DNA of 5,174 bases from an uncultured Rhodospirillales bacterium (lineage in GTDB: Bacteria > Pseudomonadota > Alphaproteobacteria > ATCC43930 > CGMCC-115725): the NCBI GenBank assembly GCA_903897565.1, contig CAIUCF010000492.1, positions 1-5,174 on the forward strand. Reading direction: 5' to 3'. Shown piece by piece: positions 1-5,174 of this stretch. Made by a program: the position numbers and the translations under genes. The notes under the pieces are model-generated. The model made no database searches. It was given only the letters and a program-made list of their open reading frames with translations, and was not told the origin of the DNA. Positions within the stretch are counted from its first letter, which is position 1, and each line of letters opens with the position of its first letter.

Positions 1-1910
1 ACTTCCGGTGTCACCTTGCCGTTTTTGCAACGACGATAGGGGCTCTCAATAAAGCCATACTGATTGACGCGCGCATAGGTGGCGAGCGAGCTGATCAGAC
101 CGATATTCGGACCTTCCGGCGTTTCAATCGGGCAGATGCGGCCATAATGGGTTGGATGCACGTCGCGGACTTCGAAGCCCGCGCGTTCGCGCGTCAGACC
201 GCCCGGCCCGAGGGCCGAGAGACGACGCTTGTGGGTAATTTCCGACAGCGGGTTGGTCTGATCCATGAACTGCGACAGCTGCGAGGAGCCGAAGAATTCG
301 CGCACGGCGGCAGCGGCCGGCTTGGCGTTGATCAGGTCATGCGGCATGACGGTGTCGATCTCGACCGAGCTCATGCGCTCGCGGATCGCCCGCTCCATGC
401 GCAGCAGGCCGACGCGATACTGGTTCTCCATCAACTCGCCGACCGAACGGACACGGCGGTTGCCGAGATGATCGATATCGTCGATTTCGCCGCGGCCATC
501 CTTGAGGTCGGCGAGGACCTTGAGGATCGCGAGCACGTCTTCCTTGCGCAGCACACGCACGGTATCCGGGCAGGACTGGTCGAGGCGCGAGTTCATCTTG
601 ACGCGACCGACGGCCGAGAGGTCGTAGCGCTCGGTGTCGAAGAACAGGCCCTTGAACAGCGCTTCCGCCGTCTCGAGCGTCGGCGGCTCGCCGGGACGCA
701 TGACGCGGTAGATGTCGATCAGCGCGTCTTCGCGGGTCTGGTTCTTGTCGATCATCAGCGTGTTGCGGATATAGGGTCCGACATTCACGTGATCGATCGC
801 CAGCACCGGCAGCTCGGAGATGCCGAGCTGCTGCAGCAGCGCCAGCAGCGCCGCCGAGAGCTCGTCGCCGGCTTCGGCATGGACTTCGCCGCTGTTCGGG
901 TCGATGACGTCCTGCGCCAGATACTGGCCGATCAGCTCTTCCTCGGGGATGATGACCTCTTCGAGGCCCTTGTCCTTGAGCTGACGCGCCAGGCGCGGGG
1001 TCATCTTGTCGCCGGCCTTGGCCATCACTTCGCCGGTCTTGGCGTCGGTCAGGTCATTGACGAGCTTGTTGCCGCCCTTGAAGCGGTTCGGGTCGAAGGC
1101 CGCGGCCCAGCCATTGCCGGTACGGCGGAAATGGTTGGTCTCGTAGAAGTAGGAGAGAATCTCCTCCTTGCTCATGCCGTTGACGAAGGCGCGGTCGGGC
1201 GTGCGGCCGGCTTCGGCGCATTCAGCCAGATAGGCCTCGGTCGGCGCGTCATAGAGCGCGAACAGCAGGGTCGTCGCCGGCAGCTTGCGGCGGCGATCGA
1301 TGCGGACATAGAGGTGATCCTTGGCGTCGAACTCGAAATCGAGCCAGGAGCCGCGATAGGGGATCACGCGGGCGGCGAACAGGTACTTGCCCGAGGAATG
1401 CGTCTTGCCCTTGTCGTGATCGAAGAACACGCCCGGGCTGCGATGCATCTGCGAGACGATGACGCGTTCGGTGCCGTTGATGATGAACGTGCCGTTCTTG
1501 GTCATGAGCGGCATGTCGCCCATGTAGACGTCCTGCTCCTTGATGTCGCGGATCGAGCGCGCGCCCGTGTCCTCGTCGACATCCCAGACGACCAGGCGCA
1601 GGGTGACCTTCAGCGGCGCCGCGAAGGTGATACCGCGCTGCTGGCACTCGTCGACGTCGTATTTCGGCTCTTCGAGCTCATAGCGCACGAACTCGAGCTG
1701 GGCCCGGTCCGAGAAATCCTTGATCGGGAAGATCGACTTCAGGACTTCCTGAATGCCGACGCTCTGACGCGCTTCCGGGGCAACGCCCATCTGCAGGAAA
1801 AAGTCATAGGAGCTCTTCTGCACCTCGATGAGGTTCGGCATCGGAGCGACTTCGGGAATCCGTCCGAAGCTCTTGCGGATGCGCTTGCGACCCGTGAAGG
1901 ACTTTGCCAT
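1..1910 (-). CDS. rpoB: RNA polymerase beta subunit, N-terminal part (3' end outside window)
   Basis: This is the catalytic-core beta subunit of DNA-dependent RNA polymerase. The visible part is 636 codons, under half of the roughly 1,350-1,400 residues usual in alphaproteobacteria; the rest lies beyond base 1. The protein begins MAKSFTGRKRIRKSFGRIPE, a typical alphaproteobacterial start. The protrusion and lobe regions follow, with the motif NGTFIINGTERVIVSQ. The rifampicin-binding cluster GSSQLSQFMDQ...THKRRLSALGPGG is at residues 541-571, then RDVHPTHYGRICPIETPEGPNIGL near residues 582-605. The ATG at 1908-1910 is preceded by GAGAGG with 5 nt spacing. An out-of-frame ATG lies 4 nt upstream, only 1 nt from that Shine-Dalgarno sequence, and is disfavoured. 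The gene follows rplL after a 316-nt structured gap, and rpoC would be expected next. The reading frame is intact throughout. Identity is certain from the sequence. Confidence 0.99.
   Translation of the reverse strand, partial: MAKSFTGRKRIRKSFGRIPEVAPMPNLIEVQKSSYDFFLQMGVAPEARQSVGIQEVLKSIFPIKDFSDRAQLEFVRYELEEPKYDVDECQQRGITFAAPLKVTLRLVVWDVDEDTGARSIRDIKEQDVYMGDMPLMTKNGTFIINGTERVIVSQMHRSPGVFFDHDKGKTHSSGKYLFAARVIPYRGSWLDFEFDAKDHLYVRIDRRRKLPATTLLFALYDAPTEAYLAECAEAGRTPDRAFVNGMSKEEILSYFYETNHFRRTGNGWAAAFDPNRFKGGNKLVNDLTDAKTGEVMAKAGDKMTPRLARQLKDKGLEEVIIPEEELIGQYLAQDVIDPNSGEVHAEAGDELSAALLALLQQLGISELPVLAIDHVNVGPYIRNTLMIDKNQTREDALIDIYRVMRPGEPPTLETAEALFKGLFFDTERYDLSAVGRVKMNSRLDQSCPDTVRVLRKEDVLAILKVLADLKDGRGEIDDIDHLGNRRVRSVGELMENQYRVGLLRMERAIRERMSSVEIDTVMPHDLINAKPAAAAVREFFGSSQLSQFMDQTNPLSEITHKRRLSALGPGGLTRERAGFEVRDVHPTHYGRICPIETPEGPNIGLISSLATYARVNQYGFIESPYRRCKNGKVTPE
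198..290 (-). other. rpoB: Rifampicin-resistance-determining region (cluster I) of rpoB, susceptible-type residues
   Basis: Residues 541-571 of this RpoB align by eye with E. coli residues 507-537. The positions most often mutated in resistant strains carry the wild-type residues: Asp550 (E. coli 516), His560 (526) and Ser565 (531). The only differences from E. coli in the segment are Thr for Asn at 518 and Leu for Ile at 530. From family knowledge this predicts no target-site resistance from cluster I. Other resistance mechanisms cannot be judged here. Confidence 0.9.
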
Positions 1911-1971
1911 GCATGCCTCTCAATGTTGGTCCGCGAGATATCGGCCCGTTGTGCCGCCGTCCCGCATTCCT

Positions 1972-1996
1972 GAAGATCCGGAACAGCCGGATCCTC
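1972..1996 (-). other. 10-bp inverted repeat upstream of rpoB
   Basis: The transcript can form a stem with arms GAGGATCCGG and CCGGATCTTC around a 5-nt loop; one of the ten pairs is G-U. It ends about 60 nt before the rpoB start and has no U-run after it, so it is a structural or processing element rather than a standard terminator. Confidence 0.55.
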
Positions 1997-2017
1997 GTCG
2001 AAACTAAAATTCGAACC

Positions 2018-2059
2018 TGACTTACCGAAGCCCTGGCGAATCAGGATTTCGGTAAGTCA
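2018..2059 (-). other. Perfect 12-bp inverted repeat, candidate RNase III site or attenuator
   Basis: Arms TGACTTACCGAA and TTCGGTAAGTCA are perfect complements. Inside them an A/C mismatch, a U-G pair and a CCTG/CAGG stem continue the helix to a 6-nt loop, so the transcript would fold into a long, nearly continuous duplex. Downstream in the transcript comes GG, then an AT-rich patch (2015-2001, containing ATTTTAGTTT) that starts about 7 nt past the stem. That is too far and too interrupted for a textbook intrinsic terminator. A duplex of this kind in the rplL-rpoB gap fits an RNase III substrate by analogy with E. coli. Confidence 0.6.
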
Positions 2060-2071
2060 TGCTCCCCATCC

Positions 2072-2102
2072 CGCGCTTCAAGCCCTGGAGCCCAGAAGCG
2101 CG
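2072..2102 (-). other. 8-bp inverted repeat in rplL-rpoB gap
   Basis: Arms CGCGCTTC and GAAGCGCG pair perfectly around a 15-nt loop, which itself could form a small CTGG/CCAG stem. It lies between the post-rplL hairpin and the 12-bp repeat. No U-tract follows. A role in mRNA structure is inferred only. Confidence 0.45.
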
Positions 2103-2175
2103 TTTGGCCGGCCTTCCGCGGCACAGCCACGGGCGGACACGGCCCAGACTTCCCTTCCCGCCTAACGGACGGGTC

Positions 2176-2205
2176 GGGAGCGACCGGTCGAGACCGGCCG
2201 CTCCC
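2176..2205 (-). terminator. Strong GC-rich hairpin 21 nt after rplL, candidate partial terminator/attenuator
   Basis: The transcript can pair GGGAGCG-GCCGGT with ACCGGT-CGCTCCC around a CTCG loop, a 13-bp stem with a single G-U pair. It begins 21 nt past the rplL stop codon, where E. coli has its rplL-rpoB attenuator. The stem is followed by GACCCGTCCG with no U-run, so efficient Rho-independent termination is unlikely. It may instead protect the 3' end of the upstream mRNA or act as a pause or processing signal. Confidence 0.45.
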
Positions 2206-2226
2206 CAACACGCGAGACCAGATCGA

Positions 2227-2601
<375 letters not shown>

Positions 2602-2651
2602 TTTTAAAGACTCCTGGAAAAAAGATATATTACGGATTGGTCAGCCAGCCC
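2602..2651 (-). promoter_or_regulatory. AT-rich rplJ-rplL spacer with strong ribosome binding site
   Basis: The sense strand reads CCGTAATATATCTTTTTTCC and then AGGAG (2615-2611), followed by TCTTTAAAA before the rplL ATG. This is one of the most AT-rich stretches in an otherwise GC-rich window. A low-structure U/A-rich leader with a full Shine-Dalgarno core would favour frequent initiation, fitting the known excess of L7/L12 over L10. A TAATAT box resembles a -10 element, but I see no matching -35, so no promoter is called. Confidence 0.55.
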
Positions 2652-3170
2652 TTAGGCGGCCTCGCCCTTTTCCGCATAGGCACTGAGCACGCGCGCCACC
2701 TGACCACCCGGTGCCTGAAGCACCGCTGCGATCTTGGAAGCCGGAGCCTGCAGCAAGCCGATCAGCTTGCCACGGAGCTCATCGAGCGACGGCATGGTCG
2801 CGAGGGCCTTGACCCCAGCAACATCAAGCTGCGTCTCACCCAGCGCACCGCCGATGATGGACAGCTTGTCATTCTTGCCGGCGAACTCGACAACCACTTT
2901 GGCCGCCGCCACGGGATCCTTCGAATAGGCAATAGCCGTCGGACCCGTGAAGAGCGAAACCAGGTGCTCGTACTTCGTGCCTGCGAGGGCGAGACGCGCG
3001 AGACTGTTCTTCGTTACCTTGTAGCTGGCACCAGCGGTTCTGATCTGCGTCCGTAGCGTGTTCACTTCGGCGGCGTTGAGGCCGGTCTGGTGAGTCACCA
3101 CGAGCGTAGAAGAGGCCTTGATGGCCTCATGCAGAGCGCTGACCTGCTGTTCTTTTGAAGAGCGGTCCAC
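2652..3170 (-). CDS. rplJ: 50S ribosomal protein L10 (start set to GTG at 3170)
   Basis: L10 anchors the L7/L12 dimers to 23S rRNA at the stalk base and, in complex with L12, represses translation of its own mRNA in characterised bacteria. With the chosen start the protein is 172 residues (MDRSSKEQQVSALHEAIKAS...), the usual alphaproteobacterial length. The conserved core KVTKNSLARLAL lies at about residues 51-62. The C-terminal helix LLQAPASKIAAVLQAPGGQVARVLSAYAEKG is the L7/L12-binding spine. GTG at 3170 has GGAG at 3180-3177 with 6-nt spacing. An in-frame GTG at 3182 would add four residues (METK) but has only a weak GGGA nearby and gives an atypical N-terminus. The gene follows a long structured leader and precedes rplL. 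Confidence 0.97.
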   Translation of the reverse strand: MDRSSKEQQVSALHEAIKASSTLVVTHQTGLNAAEVNTLRTQIRTAGASYKVTKNSLARLALAGTKYEHLVSLFTGPTAIAYSKDPVAAAKVVVEFAGKNDKLSIIGGALGETQLDVAGVKALATMPSLDELRGKLIGLLQAPASKIAAVLQAPGGQVARVLSAYAEKGEAA

Positions 3171-3176
3171 TTTCGT

Positions 3177-3180
3177 CTCC
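3177..3180 (-). promoter_or_regulatory. rplJ Shine-Dalgarno that decides the start codon
   Basis: GGAG in the sense strand lies 6 nt before GTG at 3170-3168. This spacing supports the 172-residue L10. If translation began at the upstream GTG (3182), this motif would be inside the coding sequence. Confidence 0.7.
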
Positions 3181-3202
3181 ACCTTGTCCCGGATCGATGG
3201 TT

Positions 3203-3219
3203 GCCCTCAGGATGAGGAC
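3203..3219 (-). other. Leader hairpin nearest rplJ
   Basis: GTCCTCA and TGAGGGC form a 7-bp stem (one U-G pair) around UCC, ending about 33 nt before the chosen GTG. Flanking GTCCC and GGGAC could add an outer helix reaching the ribosome binding site, which would make it a candidate for translational control. Confidence 0.45.
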
Positions 3220-3244
3220 AGCCCCTGACTGGGACGTTGCACGA

Positions 3245-3272
3245 GGGTCCGTCGGCGTTGACCGGCGGACCC
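3245..3272 (-). other. 10-bp leader hairpin with one mismatch
   Basis: GGGTCCG and CGGACCC pair, then after a C/A mismatch CGG pairs with CCG around a 6-nt loop (TCAACG). It is a stable central element of the rplJ leader. Confidence 0.5.
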
Positions 3273-3350
3273 GGTTCGCCTGTCCCAGAAGTCTTGGCCG
3301 ACCCGGAATCACTTCCAGAATCGGGAACGCAACTCCCATCTCCCGCAGGC

Positions 3351-3366
3351 AACCCCCGAAGAGGTT
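3351..3366 (-). other. UUCG tetraloop hairpin in rplJ leader
   Basis: AACCTC-TTCG-GGGGTT forms a 6-bp stem (one U-G pair) capped by C(UUCG)G, an exceptionally stable RNA tetraloop. Finding the loop closed by the preferred C-G pair suggests selection for RNA folding. Confidence 0.5.
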
Positions 3367-3429
3367 CTTAGGTTTCCGCTCGGTCCCTGAGGGGGATGTC
3401 CCGGAAATACCCGCGTTCTCGGACAGGTA

Positions 3430-3465
3430 CCGAAGGAACATTCCCTTGCGGGGACGATCCTTCGG
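3430..3465 (-). other. Two-part leader hairpin with GCAA tetraloop
   Basis: An outer 8-bp perfect stem (CCGAAGGA with TCCTTCGG) encloses an inner CCC-GCAA-GGG hairpin with a GNRA tetraloop and an internal loop between the two helices. Such a loop between helices could be a protein-binding site, but no protein can be assigned from the sequence. Confidence 0.5.
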
Positions 3466-3468
3466 GCG

Positions 3469-3492
3469 CCGGCCGGGCCGAAGCCCGACCGG
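3469..3492 (-). terminator. 10-bp UUCG hairpin 26 nt after rplA, candidate processing/partial termination site
   Basis: CCGGTCGGGC-TTCG-GCCCGGCCGG forms a continuous 10-bp stem (one U-G pair) with a C(UUCG)G tetraloop. It begins 26 nt past the rplA stop codon. The sequence after it is CGCCCGAAGG, with no U-tract, so strong intrinsic termination is unlikely. It could mark the 3' end of a processed nusG-rplKA mRNA or the top of the rplJ leader. Confidence 0.45.
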
Positions 3493-3518
3493 AATTCTTA
3501 GAAACTCGACCCGAAAGC

Positions 3519-4217
3519 CTAGTCGGCCGACAGGCTCGAGATTTCGAGCTTGATGCCGGGGCCCATCGTCGAGCTCAGCGACACCTTCTTGATATAGGTG
3601 CCCTTGGCGCCGGTCGGCTTCGAACGGTTGATCGCGGCGACGAAGGCGCGCGCGTTCTCCGCCAGCTGCTCGGCCGGGAAGCTCGCCTTGCCGATGCCGG
3701 CATGAACGATACCGGCCTTCTCGGCGCGGAACTCGACCTGACCGCCCTTGGCGGCCTTGACGGCTTCGGCGACGTTCGGGGTCACGGTGCCGAGCTTCGG
3801 GTTCGGCATCAGGCCGCGGGGCCCGAGCACCTTGCCGAGACGACCGACGAGGACCATGAGGTCGGGGGTCGCGATGCAGCGGTCGAAATTCATCTCGCCG
3901 GCCTGGATCTTCTCGGCCAGGTCTTCGGCGCCGACGATATCGGCACCCGCCGCTTCGGCTTCCTTGGCCTTGTCACCGCGCGCGAACACGGCGACCCGCA
4001 GGGTCTTACCAGTGCCGTGCGGCAGCAGCACGGTGCCGCGCAGGTTCTGGTCCGCCTTGCGGGGATCGATGTTGAGGTTCATCGCGATCTCGACCGTCTC
4101 GTCGAACTTCGACGTGGCGTTCTGCTTGACGACCGTCACCGCCTGGTCGAGCGGATAGGCGGTCAACGGATCAACGGTCTTGTGTGCAGCCTTGAGGCGC
4201 TTGCCGACGAAAGCCAT
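3519..4217 (-). CDS. rplA: 50S ribosomal protein L1
   Basis: L1 binds 23S rRNA to form the mobile L1 stalk, which helps deacylated tRNA leave the E site. In characterised bacteria excess L1 binds its own mRNA and represses rplKA translation. The 232-residue length is standard. The signature GRLGKVLGPRGLMPNPKLGTVT lies at residues 125-146 between the two halves of domain I. The C-terminal segment GTYIKKVSLSSTMGPGIKLE returns to domain I and is typical. ATG at 4217-4215 follows the rplK stop by only 3 nt, and its Shine-Dalgarno GGGAG (4230-4226) lies inside the end of rplK, so the two genes are translationally linked. The stop codon is TAG, at the edge of the long rplJ leader. Confidence 0.99.
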   Translation of the reverse strand: MAFVGKRLKAAHKTVDPLTAYPLDQAVTVVKQNATSKFDETVEIAMNLNIDPRKADQNLRGTVLLPHGTGKTLRVAVFARGDKAKEAEAAGADIVGAEDLAEKIQAGEMNFDRCIATPDLMVLVGRLGKVLGPRGLMPNPKLGTVTPNVAEAVKAAKGGQVEFRAEKAGIVHAGIGKASFPAEQLAENARAFVAAINRSKPTGAKGTYIKKVSLSSTMGPGIKLEISSLSAD

Positions 4218-4220
4218 GAC

Positions 4221-4655
4221 TTATTCTCCCACCACCTGGAGGCCCATCGAGCGGGCCGAGCCGATCAGCATGCGGCAGGCGCCATCGAGGTCCTTCGCGT
4301 TCAGATCCACCATCTTCTTCTCCGCGATCTCGCGGATCTGATCCATCGTCACCGAGCCGACCATGGCGCCCTTGCCCGGCGTGGTCGTGCCCTTGGTGAT
4401 GCCGGCAGCCTTCTTGAGGAAGTAGGTGTTCGGCGGGGTCTTGGTCTCGAACGTGAAGCTGCGATCGCCATAGGCGGTGATCACGACCGGAATCGGCATG
4501 CCGGGCTCGAGGCCCTGGGTGCGGGCGTTGAACGCCTTGCAGAATTCCATGATGTTCAGACCACGCTGACCGAGCGCGGGGCCGATCGGCGGGGACGGAT
4601 TGGCTTTACCAGCGGCAACCTGCAGCTTGATATAGCCGACGATCTTCTTTGCCAT
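4221..4655 (-). CDS. rplK: 50S ribosomal protein L11
   Basis: L11 binds the GTPase-associated region of 23S rRNA at the stalk base. It takes part in factor-dependent GTP hydrolysis, in RelA activation and in thiostrepton binding. The protein is 144 residues, normal length. The N-terminal domain carries PSPPIGPALGQRGLNIMEFCKAFNA from about residue 20, including the proline-rich helix contacted by thiostrepton-class drugs. The C-terminal rRNA-binding domain ends with GSARSMGLQVVGE. Lysines at codons 4 and 40, the sites methylated by PrmA in E. coli, are present. ATG at 4655 has GGGAG with 6-nt spacing. It follows nusG by 126 nt and abuts rplA. Confidence 0.99.
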   Translation of the reverse strand: MAKKIVGYIKLQVAAGKANPSPPIGPALGQRGLNIMEFCKAFNARTQGLEPGMPIPVVITAYGDRSFTFETKTPPNTYFLKKAAGITKGTTTPGKGAMVGSVTMDQIREIAEKKMVDLNAKDLDGACRMLIGSARSMGLQVVGE

Positions 4656-4676
4656 GTCATACTCCCATCAAAGTGA

Positions 4677-4693
4677 ACCCCGGTGACCGGGGT
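4677..4693 (-). other. 7-bp hairpin upstream of the rplK ribosome binding site
   Basis: ACCCCGG-TCA-CCGGGGT is a perfect 7-bp stem with a 3-nt loop, ending 10 nt before the rplK Shine-Dalgarno. It is placed where a translational operator would be, but its role is inferred. Confidence 0.45.
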
Positions 4694-4738
4694 CGGGATA
4701 GCGCGGTAGCGGCTATGGCGAGCCTCCCGCACGGATAA

Positions 4739-4776
4739 CCCCGCGCACCCCTCGCGAACGAGGCGTGCGACAGGGG
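4739..4776 (-). terminator. Strong hairpin 5 nt after nusG, no U-tract
   Basis: CGCACGCCTCG and CGAGGGGTGCG pair over 11 positions with one G/G mismatch around TTCG. An outer CCCC/GGGG helix is separated by a small internal loop. It starts 5 nt past the nusG stop codon. The next bases in the transcript are TTATCC, so it lacks the U-run of an intrinsic terminator. It is better read as a 3'-end stabiliser or partial attenuator. Confidence 0.4.
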
Positions 4777-4781
4777 TAGGC

Positions 4782-5174
4782 TTAGACCTTCTCGACCTGC
4801 GAGTATTCGAGGTCGACCGGCGTGGCGCGACCGAAGATCGACACCGACACCTTGAGGCGCGACTTCTCTTCGTCGATCTCTTCGACCGTGCCGTTGAACG
4901 AGGTGAAGGGGCCGTCGCAGACCCGAACCTGCTCGCCGATCTCGTAGACGATCGAGGGCTTGGGCCGCTCGATGCCTTCCTGGACCTGACGCATGATGCG
5001 GGTCGCCTCGGCTTCCGTGATCGGCGACGGGCGCAGGCCCTTGCCACCGAGGAAGCCGGTCACCTTCGCCGTATTCTTGACCAGATGCCAGGTCTCGTCC
5101 GTCAACTCCATCTTGAGGAGGACGTAACCCGGGAAAAACTTACGCTCGGAAGCGACCTTGGCGCCGCGCTTGAC
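4782..5174 (-). CDS. nusG: Transcription termination/antitermination factor NusG, C-terminal part (5' end outside window)
   Basis: NusG binds the beta' clamp of RNA polymerase and suppresses pausing. Through its KOW domain it contacts Rho or ribosomal protein S10, coupling transcription to termination or translation. The visible 130 codons lack about 45-50 N-terminal residues of a roughly 176-180-residue protein. The end of the NGN domain is seen in SERKFFPGYVLLKMEL and GFLGGKGLRPSPI. A linker follows (about visible residues 55-78), then the KOW domain with GEQVRVCDGPFTSFNG and EKSRLKVSVSIFGRATPVDLEYSQVEKV, nearly the same as E. coli. The conserved Phe of DGPF and the SIFGR segment, part of the S10/Rho interface, are present. 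The frame is open to the window edge, so the ATG at 5111 is internal and not the start. Confidence 0.98.
   Translation of the reverse strand, partial: VKRGAKVASERKFFPGYVLLKMELTDETWHLVKNTAKVTGFLGGKGLRPSPITEAEATRIMRQVQEGIERPKPSIVYEIGEQVRVCDGPFTSFNGTVEEIDEEKSRLKVSVSIFGRATPVDLEYSQVEKV

Larger units (their letters stand above)
1911..2226 (-). promoter_or_regulatory. 316-nt structured rplL-rpoB intergenic region (probable attenuator/processing region)
   Basis: No coding sequence is supported here. In the direction of transcription the gap holds four strong inverted repeats in series (2205-2176, 2102-2072, 2059-2018, 1996-1972), then the rpoB Shine-Dalgarno GAGAGG at 1921-1916. In E. coli the equivalent gap carries a partial terminator and an RNase III cleavage site that set the ratio of ribosomal protein to polymerase expression. 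By position and structure this gap could do the same, but that is inference. No hairpin is followed directly by a U-tract. No convincing -35/-10 pair was found, so an internal rpoB promoter is neither shown nor excluded. Confidence 0.6.
3171..3518 (-). promoter_or_regulatory. 348-nt structured rplJ leader (candidate L10 autoregulatory region)
   Basis: No gene is supported in this gap between rplA and rplJ. Its transcript can form at least six local hairpins: 3492-3469 (UUCG loop), 3465-3430 (GCAA loop), 3366-3351 (UUCG loop), 3318-3303 (GUGA loop), 3272-3245 and 3219-3203. Near its 3' end GTCCC and GGGAC can pair across the last hairpin, close to the Shine-Dalgarno. In E. coli and many other bacteria the L10(L12)4 complex binds a kink-turn-containing leader at exactly this place and blocks rplJ translation. 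Position, length and structure agree with such a leader, but I could not identify the L10-binding kink-turn by eye. A promoter for rplJL-rpoB could also lie here; none is recognisable. Confidence 0.6.
4656..4781 (-). promoter_or_regulatory. nusG-rplK spacer with three inverted repeats
   Basis: This 126-nt gap carries, in transcription order, a long hairpin at 4776-4739, a weaker ATAGC/GCTAT repeat at 4716-4698 and a 7-bp stem at 4693-4677. The rplK Shine-Dalgarno GGGAG (4666-4662) follows. There is no U-tract after any stem and no clear promoter boxes. In E. coli the L1 operator lies just upstream of rplK, so L1-mediated repression could act here. I did not recognise the L1-binding motif itself. 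Confidence 0.5.

Noticed and set aside
147..1973. 608-codon open frame on the plus strand opposite rpoB
   Set aside because: It is the exact antisense of a certain rpoB. Its product is a low-complexity mix rich in Arg, Leu, Ala, Asp and Glu with no recognisable motif, as expected from GC-biased codons read backwards.
1999..2015. AT-rich patch near 2000-2015 considered as an rpoB promoter -10 region
   Set aside because: No -35 element at suitable spacing was seen and the sequence does not match TATAAT well. It is kept only as a note in the hairpin entry.
3095..3441. Short minus-strand open frames within the rplJ leader, which might be leader peptides
   Set aside because: They overlap the rplJ start region, have no conserved features and show no run of regulatory codons that would suggest attenuation by a leader peptide.
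3396..4676. 426-codon open frame on the plus strand opposite rplA and rplK
   Set aside because: It covers two certain ribosomal protein genes and part of the leader. It shows no family motif, and its openness follows from the strand complement of GC-rich codons.

Overview
The window is a minus-strand segment of the conserved nusG-rplK-rplA-rplJ-rplL-rpoB cluster (transcription plus ribosomal stalk proteins) of a GC-rich bacterium. The RpoB, NusG, L10 and L7/L12 sequences look alphaproteobacterial. Their style, with an L7/L12 that starts MADLAKLVDELSSL and a 172-residue L10, suggests something near the Rhodospirillales. That placement is an impression from recognising sequences, not a computed one.

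Read in the direction of transcription (high to low coordinates), the layout is: the C-terminal 130 codons of nusG (5174-4782); a 126-nt spacer with hairpins; rplK (4655-4221); a 3-nt gap; rplA (4217-3519); a 348-nt structured leader; rplJ (best start GTG at 3170, ending at 2652); a 50-nt AT-rich spacer; rplL (2601-2227); a 316-nt hairpin-rich spacer; and the first 636 codons of rpoB (1910 to the window edge). No gene is supported on the plus strand; the long plus-strand open frames are shadows of GC-biased codon use.

The genes work together. NusG is the processivity and Rho/ribosome-coupling factor of RNA polymerase. L11 and L1 bind 23S rRNA at the GTPase-associated centre and the L1 stalk. 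L10 and L7/L12 form the stalk that recruits translation factors. RpoB is the polymerase beta subunit. In characterised bacteria L1 and the L10-L12 complex repress their own mRNAs, and an attenuator with an RNase III site between rplL and rpoB lowers polymerase output relative to ribosomal protein output. The two long non-coding gaps here lie where such controls would be.

I found no undescribed system. The parts worth a second look are the structured RNA gaps (several UUCG and GNRA tetraloop hairpins before rplJ, and four strong hairpins before rpoB, none with a proper U-tract) and the choice of start codon for rplJ. No sigma-factor promoter could be called with confidence.
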